64,000 nucleotides of DNA from Gryganskiella cystojenkinii (taxonomy: Eukaryota; Mortierellomycota; Mortierellomycetes; Mortierellales; Mortierellaceae), in the NCBI GenBank assembly GCA_015852425.1, contig JAAAIG010000003.1:1-64000 (forward strand). Reading direction: 5' to 3'. The notes beneath the pieces were generated by a model, which was given only the letters and a program-made list of their open reading frames with translations, made no database searches and was not told the origin of the DNA. The translations under genes and the position numbers were made by a program. Position 1 is the first letter of the stretch; every line of letters begins with the position of its first letter. This document shows positions 11,171 to 21,079 of the stretch, in pieces.

Positions 11171-11178
11171 TATTTATA
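11171..11178 (-). promoter_or_regulatory. TATA box (TATAAATA) of the secreted-protein gene
   Basis: The minus-strand sequence GCGTATAAATAGGG is a near-consensus TATA element about 180 bp upstream of the ATG at 10990, the strongest core-promoter match in the window. Confidence 0.6.
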
Positions 11179-12205
11179 CGCGACTTCTCTGGTTGTCCGT
11201 CTCCGGTGGTCCTTGCGGTAATGACCCAGCGCGAGCACTCTCAATACAGAGGCTTGGATGAATAGTGTCCTGGACAAAAAGTCGCAGCCGTTATGTTTTT
11301 GTGCTGAGTGAATTACTTTTGAATACTTCCCTATTGCAGCACCAAGGTTTACTGTTAACAAAAGAAACCTTTGAATAGACCTCGTAACGGTCCAGCTGGA
11401 TGGATTGATAGCACTTATTACAAAATAAAATACAAAGGTCGCGACTTTTTTGTCCAGCAGCAGGATTCTACAACCATCAGTCAAGACATTGAGTAGGAAG
11501 GGCGAATCTGAATTTTACATCAGAAGATGCGGCGCATCAATTCATGAATTTAATCCCAGTGGTGCCCCATGCTGTCTCATAGATTGAACACGAGAATTGA
11601 GCGGAGAATCGATTAGACGGCAAACCCGCATCTTCTGTAAAAAGCGTAGATGGACTGAATGCCTTTTTTTTTTTTTTTTTGAAAGTTGCTATTATGGCTC
11701 TCATTGCCCCCGCCCTCATTTGCCCACGCACCCTTCACCATCGTTAACCACAACAGCCCAACTTGATCGAAAAGACTTCAATCGACGAGCATATGCCAAG
11801 CTGTATTATCCCTCGCCCCATGTCTTTCAGTCGAAGAAACGTTCCAGAACCATCCTTATCAATTTTTTTTGGATGGCCGGTGGGCGTTTGGAAAAATCTA
11901 TTGTCACACAGAACTCAAAGGTACTGACTGTACAGCACAGTACCGTACATGTACAGAAACATCTGCGTGGCAGAGCCTCCACAGGGGATGACACGGCGCA
12001 TTTTCTTTCGACTTGCCAACATTTCGATTTTTCCTTGCAAGGACTGATGCCCGATTTACCTGGCTGTCATCAATATGGAGGACATAGCCAGTGTGGGAAA
12101 CTTCCCGCAAATAAAAAAAGAAAACACATCCCCTTTCAGTTCTTCGATTCTTGTCGCAGGTTCAAAATAAAAAATTTCAGCGGCTGGCCAATATTTTTTG
12201 CCTTT
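11179..12205. other. Intergenic stretch, no gene seen
   Basis: AT-rich with T and A runs. A 224-aa frame at 11597-12271 (+) contains a long Phe run from poly-T and shows no family resemblance, so I do not call it. A GTAC-rich cluster (about 11921-11952) repeats CTGTAC/GTACAG words. Confidence 0.35.
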
Positions 12206-12840
12206 TGTGACAAAGTTTGGGGTCATAACATTTTAGGTGAGGTCGGGTTGAGGTCAGCCAACAAAACCTGACCTCATCTGACCTCAAAATTCATTGTTTT
12301 CCTGAATACTTTATTCGGCATAAATCATCAGGAAAAATAAAACTAATCCAGAATAATTAGCTACTACGGTGGGAGGTTTTTTTTTGGATGTTCAGGGTGT
12401 TACTCGCGTGTTTTTATTTGTGTCTATTGGAAGTTGGTTGAGATGAAGGTGGGAGAAATGAAGGGTGTGATTCGGACTTGGTTGTATTGACGTGCCAGTG
12501 TCGATTGATGGCCTGTTCAACGAATATACTTTCTGGGTATGCTGCTGGCACTGCGTTTCCAATTGCATGAGAATCTCATTATCCAGAGGATGGCGATCAT
12601 TAGCAGTAGCAAGGATCAGCTTGATTCCTTGGTATATTGCAGTCCCAACAGCGAACAACGCCACACTAAGCATGCTCGGAAGGGAGCAGAGCAGAGGAAG
12701 GTTGGGTAAAAAAAAGTATCCACTGGTCTTGTGGTTTATTCTCACTAATTTTGAGGTCAGACACTCATTTTGAGGTCAGTTAAAATGAGGTCAATTTGAG
12801 GTCAGTGACCTAAAATGTATACACCCCAAAGTTTGGTAGC
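12206..12840. mobile_element. Candidate non-autonomous DNA transposon with inverted termini and TGAGGTCA motifs
   Basis: The left end (12213-12238) contains AAGTTTGGGGT followed by ACATTTTAGGT. The right end (12807-12834), read in reverse complement, contains ACTTTGGGGT then ACATTTTAGGT with the same spacing. Inside each end is a cluster of TGAGGTCA: at left two direct (one as TGAGGTCG) and two inverted copies (12238-12286), at right four direct copies (12752-12804). Subterminal repeats inside terminal inverted repeats are typical of small DNA transposons. No transposase frame is present in the ~630 bp. Exact ends and target duplication are uncertain; a TA flanks both ACATTTTAGGT blocks. Confidence 0.5.
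12392..12673 (-). CDS. Possible 93-aa ORF inside the inverted-repeat element
   Basis: From the ATG at 12673 the frame starts MLSVALFAVGTAIYQGIKLI, a hydrophobic stretch that could be a signal anchor, followed by a polar tail rich in Gln, His, Thr and Asn. The composition is more protein-like than the overlapping plus-strand frame. It lies wholly between the two TGAGGTCA clusters. No family is recognised and no promoter is evident. Chance opening is a real alternative. Confidence 0.25.
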   Translation of the reverse strand: MLSVALFAVGTAIYQGIKLILATANDRHPLDNEILMQLETQCQQHTQKVYSLNRPSIDTGTSIQPSPNHTLHFSHLHLNQLPIDTNKNTRVTP

Positions 12841-14345
12841 ACAGACAAGTTGTACAGTTTTTGTTGTCCCGCCAATAATTATGGTCGGTTTATCATTTTG
12901 GCCAACTTGGAAGCTCTCAAAAAATGGGTCGGAGGAATTTCAAACCATAAAATGCTCAACTTAATAGCGCATTTTTTGGGAAAAAAATTAATCAACAAAA
13001 CAACTTGTGGGCCTTTGTAGTTTGTTCTCAAGTTGGTCCAGATGGTCTAGTAGAAGGTTGTCTTCAGCCTCAGTTCAAGAATGTGTTGGTGAACGCTGAG
13101 ACAGTTGAGGGCCATATAGAGATTGTTAGGCCCTTGATCCTGATCCCGGTCTTGTTCCTGTTCCTCCAAGAAACTTGTTAGTTTTCAATTCTTCTCTGAA
13201 ATTTTGGGTCTTCTTCTCCCGCTCCTCATTCATAATCATCGTGTAGCGGGGGGGGGTTTGGATCAAGATCATTGTGCGACTCGGAAAAAGCGGTCGCATC
13301 TCGAAGAGTTGCAAGCCTTGCTTAATGATACGGTTCCGTAGTTTTGGAATTCTTCAGATCGCCAGTGCAGGTGATCTCTCTGGAATCGATTTTTACCGCG
13401 CCAAAGGCGGCGTAGAGTTACAGTATGTATCTCGGATTGGCCGGTCCTGGAAATTTGACTTTTGGCTTCATCAAGAGCTCTCGAAGATGGTTTGATCTTC
13501 CTCTTGAGTCCAGGGATGGAGCGGCAGTCGAACACGTCCTTTGATAGTCATGAAACGAGCTCGAATCTCGATGCAGCTTCTTGCTGGGAGGTGAACCTTG
13601 GCTTACTTGACAGTTTGGTCACGAGGGAGTGTAGTCATATCCCATATGATATCGTTTTCATCAGAAGTCCAAAGGGGTTGTTTTTGATTTTGAACTTTTT
13701 TCTTTCTTGTCTATACCAAGTTGTTGTAGTACTGAATGGGTATTGCTGGTGCTGTAGACGCTGTGATGGGATGATTCCGTACGTTCATGTAGAAATGCTC
13801 TCTGGATTAAATCGCGTCTTTGATGGGAGCAGTAGTAGAGGCGGCGGTGATCGTATAGGCAAAATATGGGGGCCTCGCTGATGAGGGAAGACGTGATGGT
13901 GGTGATTGGATATTGAAAAATTTAGTCTAGAATCACCCAACTTAGGAACAAAAACGGGAGATTTGAAGTCGTGATCAATATTGAAGCAGAGGAAGGATAT
14001 GAGAAAGGGTACCGGCAGCAAACTCGACATAATTACCCGAGAAGCCAAAAGGATTGGGATAAACTGTCTACGGAGTATCTCAACACACGTCGGCTGATCT
14101 TTTTAAAAGATTCGTCTGATTTCAATCTACCGTTGCAAGGAGCGGGACGCGACTTCAAGGAAAAAAAAAAAGAAAACTGGAGATAAGCTCATTTATGAAT
14201 TACTCTGACAAATCCCAGCCAATTTGGTTTAAATTTTTAATGGTGATGACCAAGATAAAAATCGTTGGCTATTTTGTTCAGGCACATCATTGCGAAATAG
14301 GGTTGACGGAGCAGGCTATTTTGTGTGAAATTGATGACGGTACCC
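12841..14345. other. Gene-poor stretch, possibly decayed
   Basis: Short frames on both strands with no recognisable domain. A run of eight G lies at about 13249-13256, and 14160-14172 is A-rich. No gene is called. Confidence 0.35.
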
Positions 14346-16433
14346 CTAGTCATTTTGAGCGAGTTGCTCAGGTGTGAGGATGGGTCCTCCAGCCTTGATA
14401 AAATAAGCGTTCTCGTAATTTTGATCAGGGTTCTGATTTTTCATGGCAATCCGCATATTGATGATTCCACTGGTAAAACTACTAGTCATGGTCCCAAAAA
14501 ACACACCCGCGCGTGCACAGATCAACTGTTCAACAAGACCGATCCAGTCATCATACGCGATCAAGTGCCGATACCGATCCTCAAAGGACTTGTCAATCAG
14601 GTCCTCGAAAAAGATAGCGCCTAGAGCGTGGAAGGAATCCAGAATCGCGGGCGAGGTCTCGTCTGTTGCCATATAGAATCCAATCTTTGGAACTTGGCCC
14701 TTTGGCAGTGTGAGGGACGATTGGCCGGGAAAGACAGACTCCATGGCCTCCTTGACGAGATCACCCATCCATTGACTATCGAATTTCTGCCAGCCATACT
14801 TGTCCATCACGAAATCGCCTCGTCGGACATGCATCGATAACTTGAGCCATGATGCAACAGAAGAGTCCTTCTCGATATCGAGTTCGATGCCCTGTCTCTC
14901 ATTGACCATATTCTGGAGTGTGGCCAGCATATGATCCGCTGCCTCTTGGACAGCAGGCGAGTACTGAATAGACTGGATCGAAAAATCGCGATACCTCTCC
15001 GTGTCCGCAAGAGAAGAATAAACAAGGGGGACCCATCCGGTTGTATGGAACTGACCCTCGATCGAGAGGATCCTATCTTGAACAACGCCAAGTTCCTGTT
15101 TGAGACCGACATAGTTCTCTATCCGACAGGTTGCAAACGCTGGGAAACGAGCTTCCCAGGGAATCCCGGCCATAGACGCGTCTTGGACAGGCGGACGACA
15201 GGTTTTAAGGTCAGGCGCAGGCTTACTATTTTTGTCTTTTTGCTCAATATCCACGGACCACTCGACAATCTTGTCCAATCCACCGCCTCGAACATCAGCA
15301 AACGCATAAAACGTTCTCGTTTCTCTTGATGGCTCAGAGACAATCGGCAAGTTGTCGACAAGTGCGTTCCGGACAAGGTTATCAATCATGGAGAGATTCT
15401 CTTGTTCTTCAAGAACCCAGGTCGACCTCAAAACCCGAACCAAGTCTCGGGACAGGATCAGCCCTTTGCTAAGTTTTGGTGTCGACGGGGGTGGTCTTCG
15501 ATCTTCACCCTCGTCCTCTTCGTCTTCTTCATCTGTGGCCCTGAACTTGGCTTGGCTCTCCAATGGCCAGGGCTCTCCGCGGTTATGCCGCTCAACAATG
15601 GCCTGCCAGAACGCGACCTGGGCTCCAAATTCGCTATCGACCAAGGAGGTTCCTCGGGGGACACCGACGACTCTTTCCATAAACAAATCAAACGCGATGA
15701 CCCGGCCCTGTGTCGTCCTTGAGAGATGATCTAGATCGATAAAGTAGCCGAGGTCAAGTGCCAAGGTACTGTCTTGCGGGTTGTGTCCGATCGACAAGAG
15801 ATCCAAGTCTATGGCAGTTTGAGCGCAGATATCTTCATCTGAACATTGGCGGATTCGCAGGTGGGTTGGAAGGACCAGCGTTCTGTTCAAGAGATCGGCC
15901 AGGTACAGTCCACGCTCGATCATATATCTTTTTTTTTTTTTTTTTTTTTTGCCGTGGGATTGAATAAAAAAGTAAGGACTAGAACGATGATTTTTTTTTG
16001 AAATGTATGTTACTCAAAAATAAAAATTGTCTACGATAGTTTACCTCATGTTGTTGAAACCGAGCCAAGGACTATAGTCCATCAGGAGGAACCTCTCGTC
16101 CCGAGGGAAAGCTCTCTTGCCTGGCAATCTTGTCAGGTCCTGTTGAGCTAACAGCCTCAGTTTGCTATAGTCGGTATTGAGATTGACTCTGGGAGGATGA
16201 CTCGAGGACGATTCCCTGGACTGGTACGTGACAAACGCCGCCAACAAACCAAGGAGACCGATGGTAAGAGCCATCCCAAAGGACCCTGATCGTTTTGATG
16301 ACTTTTGATAAGGATGACCTTTACAAGAGGTATTTTTATTGGCTCTGTCCTTGATGTCATCGATTTCATGGAGCCGGCCTGAGCTGACGGGGCCGATGTC
16401 ACTGCGAGTACGCCTAATTCTCTGAATGGTCAT
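14346..16433 (-). CDS. GDP-fucose protein O-fucosyltransferase-like type II membrane protein
   Basis: Two exons, 16433-16045 and 15927-14346, spliced through a phase-2 intron to 656 aa. A basic cytosolic tail is followed by one TM helix at about 52-70 and a luminal catalytic region, the topology of Golgi/ER glycosyltransferases. The sequence after the intron (IERGLYLADLLNRTLVLP) matches the start of the O-FucT fold, where the Gly-rich first loop precedes the scaffold of early helices. HVRRGDF (496-502) is the conserved Arg-containing nucleotide-sugar motif, and SSFTSGIINMR near the C-terminus matches the final conserved block. An acidic insert (DEEDEEDEGED, about 262-272) is lineage-specific. 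The intron 3' end is A-rich instead of pyrimidine-rich. The acceptor substrate is unknown. Confidence 0.85.
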
Positions 16434-16836
16434 TTTGTGCTCCAGGTGGTTTTTGTAGAGAAGGGTGAAGAGACAGATGAAAGAAAAAAAAAAAACAAGT
16501 GAAGAAAGTCAGAGAAGAGAGTGTGGGAGAAATGAAGCACTCTTTCCGAGAAAAAGAGCAAACACGGATCTTAAAAGAGGGGGGGTGGGTAGCAGCCAAT
16601 TCATGCAGCGCACAGATAACAAAAAAATAAGAAAATTGAACGCGTTCCGTACTGACGGTCACAAAACAGAAGAAGCTCTTTTGTTGTCTTGGTTAAAGAA
16701 AAAAAACGCGATCTTGTCTCTTGTCTTGCTCATTCAGGAACAGTCGAACGAGAGAACATCGCTCCTTTGACCAGTCCTGGCCATCTACCATACACACATC
16801 CAACGACCAAGAACAAGATCAGGACTCAGAACCAAC
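16434..16836. promoter_or_regulatory. Divergent promoter region
   Basis: The region separates the minus-strand O-FucT-like gene from the plus-strand FYR gene. It is pyrimidine-rich in the sense direction of the minus gene near 16450-16520. No clear TATA box is seen. Confidence 0.4.
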
Positions 16837-18312
16837 ATGACCATAATATTAGGCAACGCCGATGTCGCCATCGACATTGTTGGTCAGGACAGCACATCAA
16901 CTTCGCCTGATTCCATCAACCCACAAGACCTCTATACCACATCCATCGAAGCCAGCACCACCAATGAAAACAAACCTTCAGGCAATGAGGAATCAGGCAG
17001 TGACGACGACAATGACGACAGCGCATCAGACACCTCCTCGAGCCCACTGGAGGAAGAAAACGAGACTGAAAAGGGTGCCGATGGCATTATCGACACCACG
17101 AAGGGCGAGAAAATCGATTATGAGGAACAACGGCGGCGAAACATTCTCGAGAACCAACGGCTAATGTTACAACTCGGTCTCAACCCCGTGGCGATCAAGA
17201 GCGCCTTCCCAAGTTTCATCAAAGAAAAGAGCAAGAGGACTTATGACAATGATGAGTACGACGAGAATGAAGAAAATGATGAATATGGCGCATCCTCTTC
17301 CTCAGGACCACCCAAATCCAGTCGAGCGTATGTCCAGGCACGGAAACGAAGACCGCCCATTGTCTTGCAACCGATTCAGACCAGGTCATCCAAACGGATA
17401 CGAGGCGAGGCTGCGGAGGAGCACAATGTCGACTTGGAAGCTCTGGAGAAGGGAGTCGTGTTGAACCTGAACGGCAAAGAAGAGAATGTCCCGGAAACAA
17501 GTTTTGAGCCTCCTCCACAGCTGGGTTCTTACTCGAGATCCCTCTGGAGAGGTCGCAAGCAGACGACGGGATATATGGTCGAGTCTGAAATCCCTTGTGC
17601 TAGCGGATCCTTGACTCTAGGTAAAAGATATGGCGCGCTTCGCACTAAAGACACGAGCAAAAAACACTCACTCGTTCTCCTTCATGTCCACATAGGCAGC
17701 ATTGCGACAACAATTTGGGACATCGGAACTCTATATCAAGGCAAAGAAAATCGACTGAGATACTGGAGCAGCAAAGGAGTAAGCGTCTCTTTTCTCAAAA
17801 ATCTTTTCTCATGCAGGAGACCATGTTATGCGGCACGGCTATGCTCAAAATCAACAGTCTGTCTCATCCACAAACCAACCACATTGCTTGCTTCCATTTA
17901 GAGTCTCTTCCGACACCCATACCCGATCGGATACCGAGCAGAGAAATATTACTTTCGAGACCGATACATGATGCATATCAAGGAAGGGCCGGATGGACCT
18001 CTCTTCATCGTCGAGTCTGCGAATGGGAAAATTTTCCAAGGAGCATCACCGACGCAGCCCTGGACCATGGCCTGTCTAGCGAGTTACTCGAAGGGAACTC
18101 GGATCAGTGGACCGTTATTCTTTGGATTCTCGGATCCGATCACTCAAAAGATGATTGAGGGTCTGCCGGGGTACCAGACCTGGGAGACAGAGGTCGCCAA
18201 GGAAAATGAGAGAAGAGCCCTGGAGGAACTGCAAGAATTGCAAGGCGAGGAACAGAGTCAATCGCAACAACAGGAGCCGGAAGAACAACAAACAGCACCA
18301 CGCGAGGAGTAA
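16837..18312 (+). CDS. FYRN/FYRC-domain nuclear protein (TBRG1-like)
   Basis: Three exons, 16837-17620, 17696-17778 and 17902-18312, give 425 aa. The N-terminal half is acidic and Ser-rich (residues about 45-85) with a conserved-looking helix RRRNILENQRLMLQLGL and a basic patch RKRRP/RSSKRIRG. Exon 2 begins the FYRN motif (TIWDIGTLYQG), completed in exon 3 by HPYPIGYRAEKYYF. FYRC follows from MMHIKEGPDGPLF through SGPLFFGFSDP to about residue 370. These paired Phe/Tyr-rich motifs occur in chromatin proteins (MLL/KMT2, TBRG1). With no SET or PHD domain, the closest architecture is TBRG1. The Gln/Glu-rich C-terminal tail is low complexity. A chromatin role is inferred from the domain. Confidence 0.87.
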
Positions 18313-18697
18313 TAAAAGCCAGAGCCAATGTTAAAGCTTTTTTTTGGGTGCGGGGGAAGAAGAAAACAAAAAGTGACTGTCCCTCGTGACATTTTTTGTC
18401 ATTGTGTTTGCCCCGGATGCGACAAAAAAAAAAAAAGTTTCTTTGAATTTCACACGCGCAGACAAACCGTTTTTTATTTTTATTTTTTTTTTCTTTTCAT
18501 TCAATCGATTCGATTCGCATCACTCCGTGCATCACTCTCCCTTTTCTCATTCTCTCCTTTGCCCAATCGGAAGCACCTCTTTTGCTCTTTGTGAATCACT
18601 CGTCCCCTTCGCAGTTCACTCGGACAAAACAAAGCTTAAAGCTACTCCCCACTCTTCCCCAACCCCACCCTCAAAGTGTCGGAACAAACAGAAAATA
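18313..18697 (+). promoter_or_regulatory. Promoter and ATG-free leader of the PRPP synthetase gene
   Basis: Poly-T/CT-rich sequence (18470-18560) typical of strong fungal promoters. No ATG occurs between about 18420 and the splice donor at 18698, so translation of the spliced mRNA would start at the codon created by the first intron's removal. Confidence 0.5.
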
Positions 18698-20505
18698 GTA
18701 AAGCTTCTGCTCGGACTTGCTGTTCAGTTGACTCTTTCTTAGGTCCAGGGCCAACGTCGAGGAAGGAACCTTGCTTGCTAACAATGCTGACCTTCACTCT
18801 TTTTTTTCTTTCAACTGCATCTGTAACAATGATCCAGTGAGGAAAACCAAGGTCTTTGGAGGCTCATCCCATCCTGAACTCACTTCCTTGATCACCGGTC
18901 GTCTCGGTGTCGAGCCCGGTGCTGTCAAGCTCTCTCAGTTCAAGAACAAGGAGACCTCGGTCGAGATTGGTAAGGATATAAACGACTTGTACTCCATGAG
19001 ATGGGACAAGGCTGTTTACAGATCCATGACTTTATCGCCTTCGTCTGTGTTGCTAACATCCCCACCCCGTCATCTACCCATTATAAATCTTAATAGGCGT
19101 CTCTGTTCGTAACGAGGATGTTTACATCATCCAGTCCGGATCGCCCAAGATCAACGACTCGTTGATGGAGCTTTTGATTATGATCAATGCATGCAAGGGT
19201 TCTTCCGCCCAGCGTATCACGGCCGTCATCCCTTACTTCCCTTACTCCAAGCAGAGCAAGAAGAAGAAGCACCGTGGTGCCATTGCTGCCAAGTGTACGT
19301 TTTACTTTGACTGTCTTCTTTTCCAGTCCCAAGTTTCATGTCATGCATGCAACAAAAAAAAAAAAAGAGAAAAAAGTCCAAGCAACCCCATTTTTGTTTC
19401 TGTTCGTTTAAGCTGACCAAAGCTTTGCCCCTTACTTTCTGTTTTTATCATTCAATTCATAGTGGTGGCTAACATTCTCTCGATCTCGGGTGTCGACCAT
19501 ATTATTACAATGGATCTCCATGCGTCGCAAATGCAGGGATTCTTCAACCTCCCCGTCGACAACTTGTATGCCGAGCCCACGATCGCCAAGTGGATCCAGG
19601 AGAATGTCGAGGATTGGGAGAACGGTGTCGTTGTCTCCAAGAACGCCGGTGGAGCCAAGAGGTAAGAAAGTAGAATCATCACCCTTATTTTGTAAGCAAA
19701 AAGTCTGAACGGAGCAGCAAAGCTGAAAAAAAAAACTGACAATTCTTGTTTTTTCCTTTATTTTCTTGTAGGGTCACGTCACTTGCCGATCGTCTCAACA
19801 TTGACTTTGCGTTGATTCACATGGACAGAACAAGAAAGGGACACGCTCCTGATCACTCACTCTCAAAACCCGAGAACATCTACAATCGTCTCGAGGACGA
19901 GGATGATGATGATGATAGCATGGTCGATGCAGAGACTGGTAATGAGATCCACCGTGCCGAGATTGCGGACGAGACCTCGTTAATGACCCTCGTTGGTGAT
20001 GTTCAGGGCAAGGTCTGCTTCATTGTTGTAAGTATTTGGACGTGGATGAATTTTTTTACGGGAGAAAGACACAAGTGATCAAGGATGCATCGAGCAACAA
20101 AAAAAAAGACGACGATCAATCTCCCCCTCCCCCTCCTCACATGGGAACCCTTACTGAGTCATGTAATCTTTATCTCTCTCCCTCCCTTCTTAGGATGACA
20201 TGATTGACGGATGCCACTCGTTCTTGGAGGCTGCTGACAATTTGGTCAGTCATGGTGCCAAATCTGTGTACATTATCGCGACTCATGGTATCCTCAGTGG
20301 AAACTCATTGCGCCAGATCGAGGAGTGTGCGAACGTGCACAAGATTGTGGTCACGAACACTTATCCTATCCCTCAGGAAAAGCGTGCCCTGTGCTCGAAA
20401 TTGGAGGTCCTCGATATCTCGGCTACTTTGGCGGAGGCGATCCGTCGTACACACAACGGTGAGAGTATCAGTTATTTGTTCTCTCAAGTCCCCAAGAACT
20501 TGTAA
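18697..20505 (+). CDS. PRS1: Ribose-phosphate pyrophosphokinase (PRPP synthetase)
   Basis: Makes PRPP from ribose 5-phosphate and ATP for nucleotide, His and Trp synthesis; cytosolic. Coding exons: the A at 18697, then 18838-18969, 19097-19294, 19463-19661, 19772-20027 and 20194-20505, giving 365 aa. The product starts [15 protein letters not shown], agreeing with yeast Prs1-type N-termini. Seen in order: the N-terminal PRPP-synthetase fold, [17 protein letters not shown], the divalent-cation and ATP region [11 protein letters not shown], the DRLNI...HMDRTRKG block, an acidic insert (EDEDDDDDS), and the C-terminal phosphoribosyltransferase-like segment with [10 protein letters not shown]. The initiator codon appears split across the first intron (A|TG). 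Introns are 100-170 nt with phases consistent throughout. Homology is certain; the exact leader intron is inferred. Confidence 0.93.
18698..18837 (+). promoter_or_regulatory. Leader intron splitting the PRPP synthetase start codon
   Basis: GTAAAG donor at 18698, branch-like TGCTAAC at about 18776, acceptor GATCCAG ending 18837. The exon before ends in A and the exon after begins TGAGGAAAACC, so removal creates ATG AGG AAA. If retained, the first ATG (18784) opens a frame of only 18 codons ending at a TGA. Confidence 0.55.
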
Positions 20506-21079
20506 AGGACCATGATCGATATCGGATACCGATTCTGGGATCAATCACCAAAGAAAAAAGTCCCGAAGAAGAAAAAAAAAGGATACCACGCTAGCAGCTG
20601 GCAGAAAACACACATTTTAAACGACACTATAGTCTTTTTCCGCATTCACAAGAAATAAAGAAAACCCCTCAAAATCAACCCCTGCCTTTGTTCGTGATCA
20701 AGAGAGAATGAAAAAGAGTACGATTTCGGACTTGATTGGGCGCAGTCCAGCCAAAAAGAGTCATTGGAGGCGAAACGAAAGAAAAAGAGGAGTGTCATGG
20801 GAACACAAAAGAGCGTTTCGCCTTCACGCTTGTTATGACTACCAATTGATCTTGCACGCGCCTCCTTTCCTTGGATCGAGCGAGACGCAGCAAAAAGATC
20901 GCCAGAAAAATGACAACTGGCCCCGGTGGCGGAGGATGGCGTCACAAAAATTTAGTGGCGGAGAATCAACGCTTGGAGTGGCTTAGAAATGTTTATTTTT
21001 TCTCGCCGAGTCGAATAAAACTCCTCCCCCTGATTTTGTTCTTTTCGCTTCTTTATCCCCACTCACACATATTTCCACC
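20506..21079 (+). promoter_or_regulatory. Intergenic region and eEF1B-gamma promoter
   Basis: A-rich 3' sequence of the PRPP synthetase gene, then a region ending in a CT-rich leader (21000-21079) before the eEF1B-gamma ATG. An AATAAAA word at 21014 may be TATA-like. No gene seen. Confidence 0.4.

Noticed and set aside
11597..12271. 224-aa plus-strand frame
   Set aside because: Includes a poly-T-encoded Phe run, crosses into the inverted-repeat element and shows no coding-like composition.
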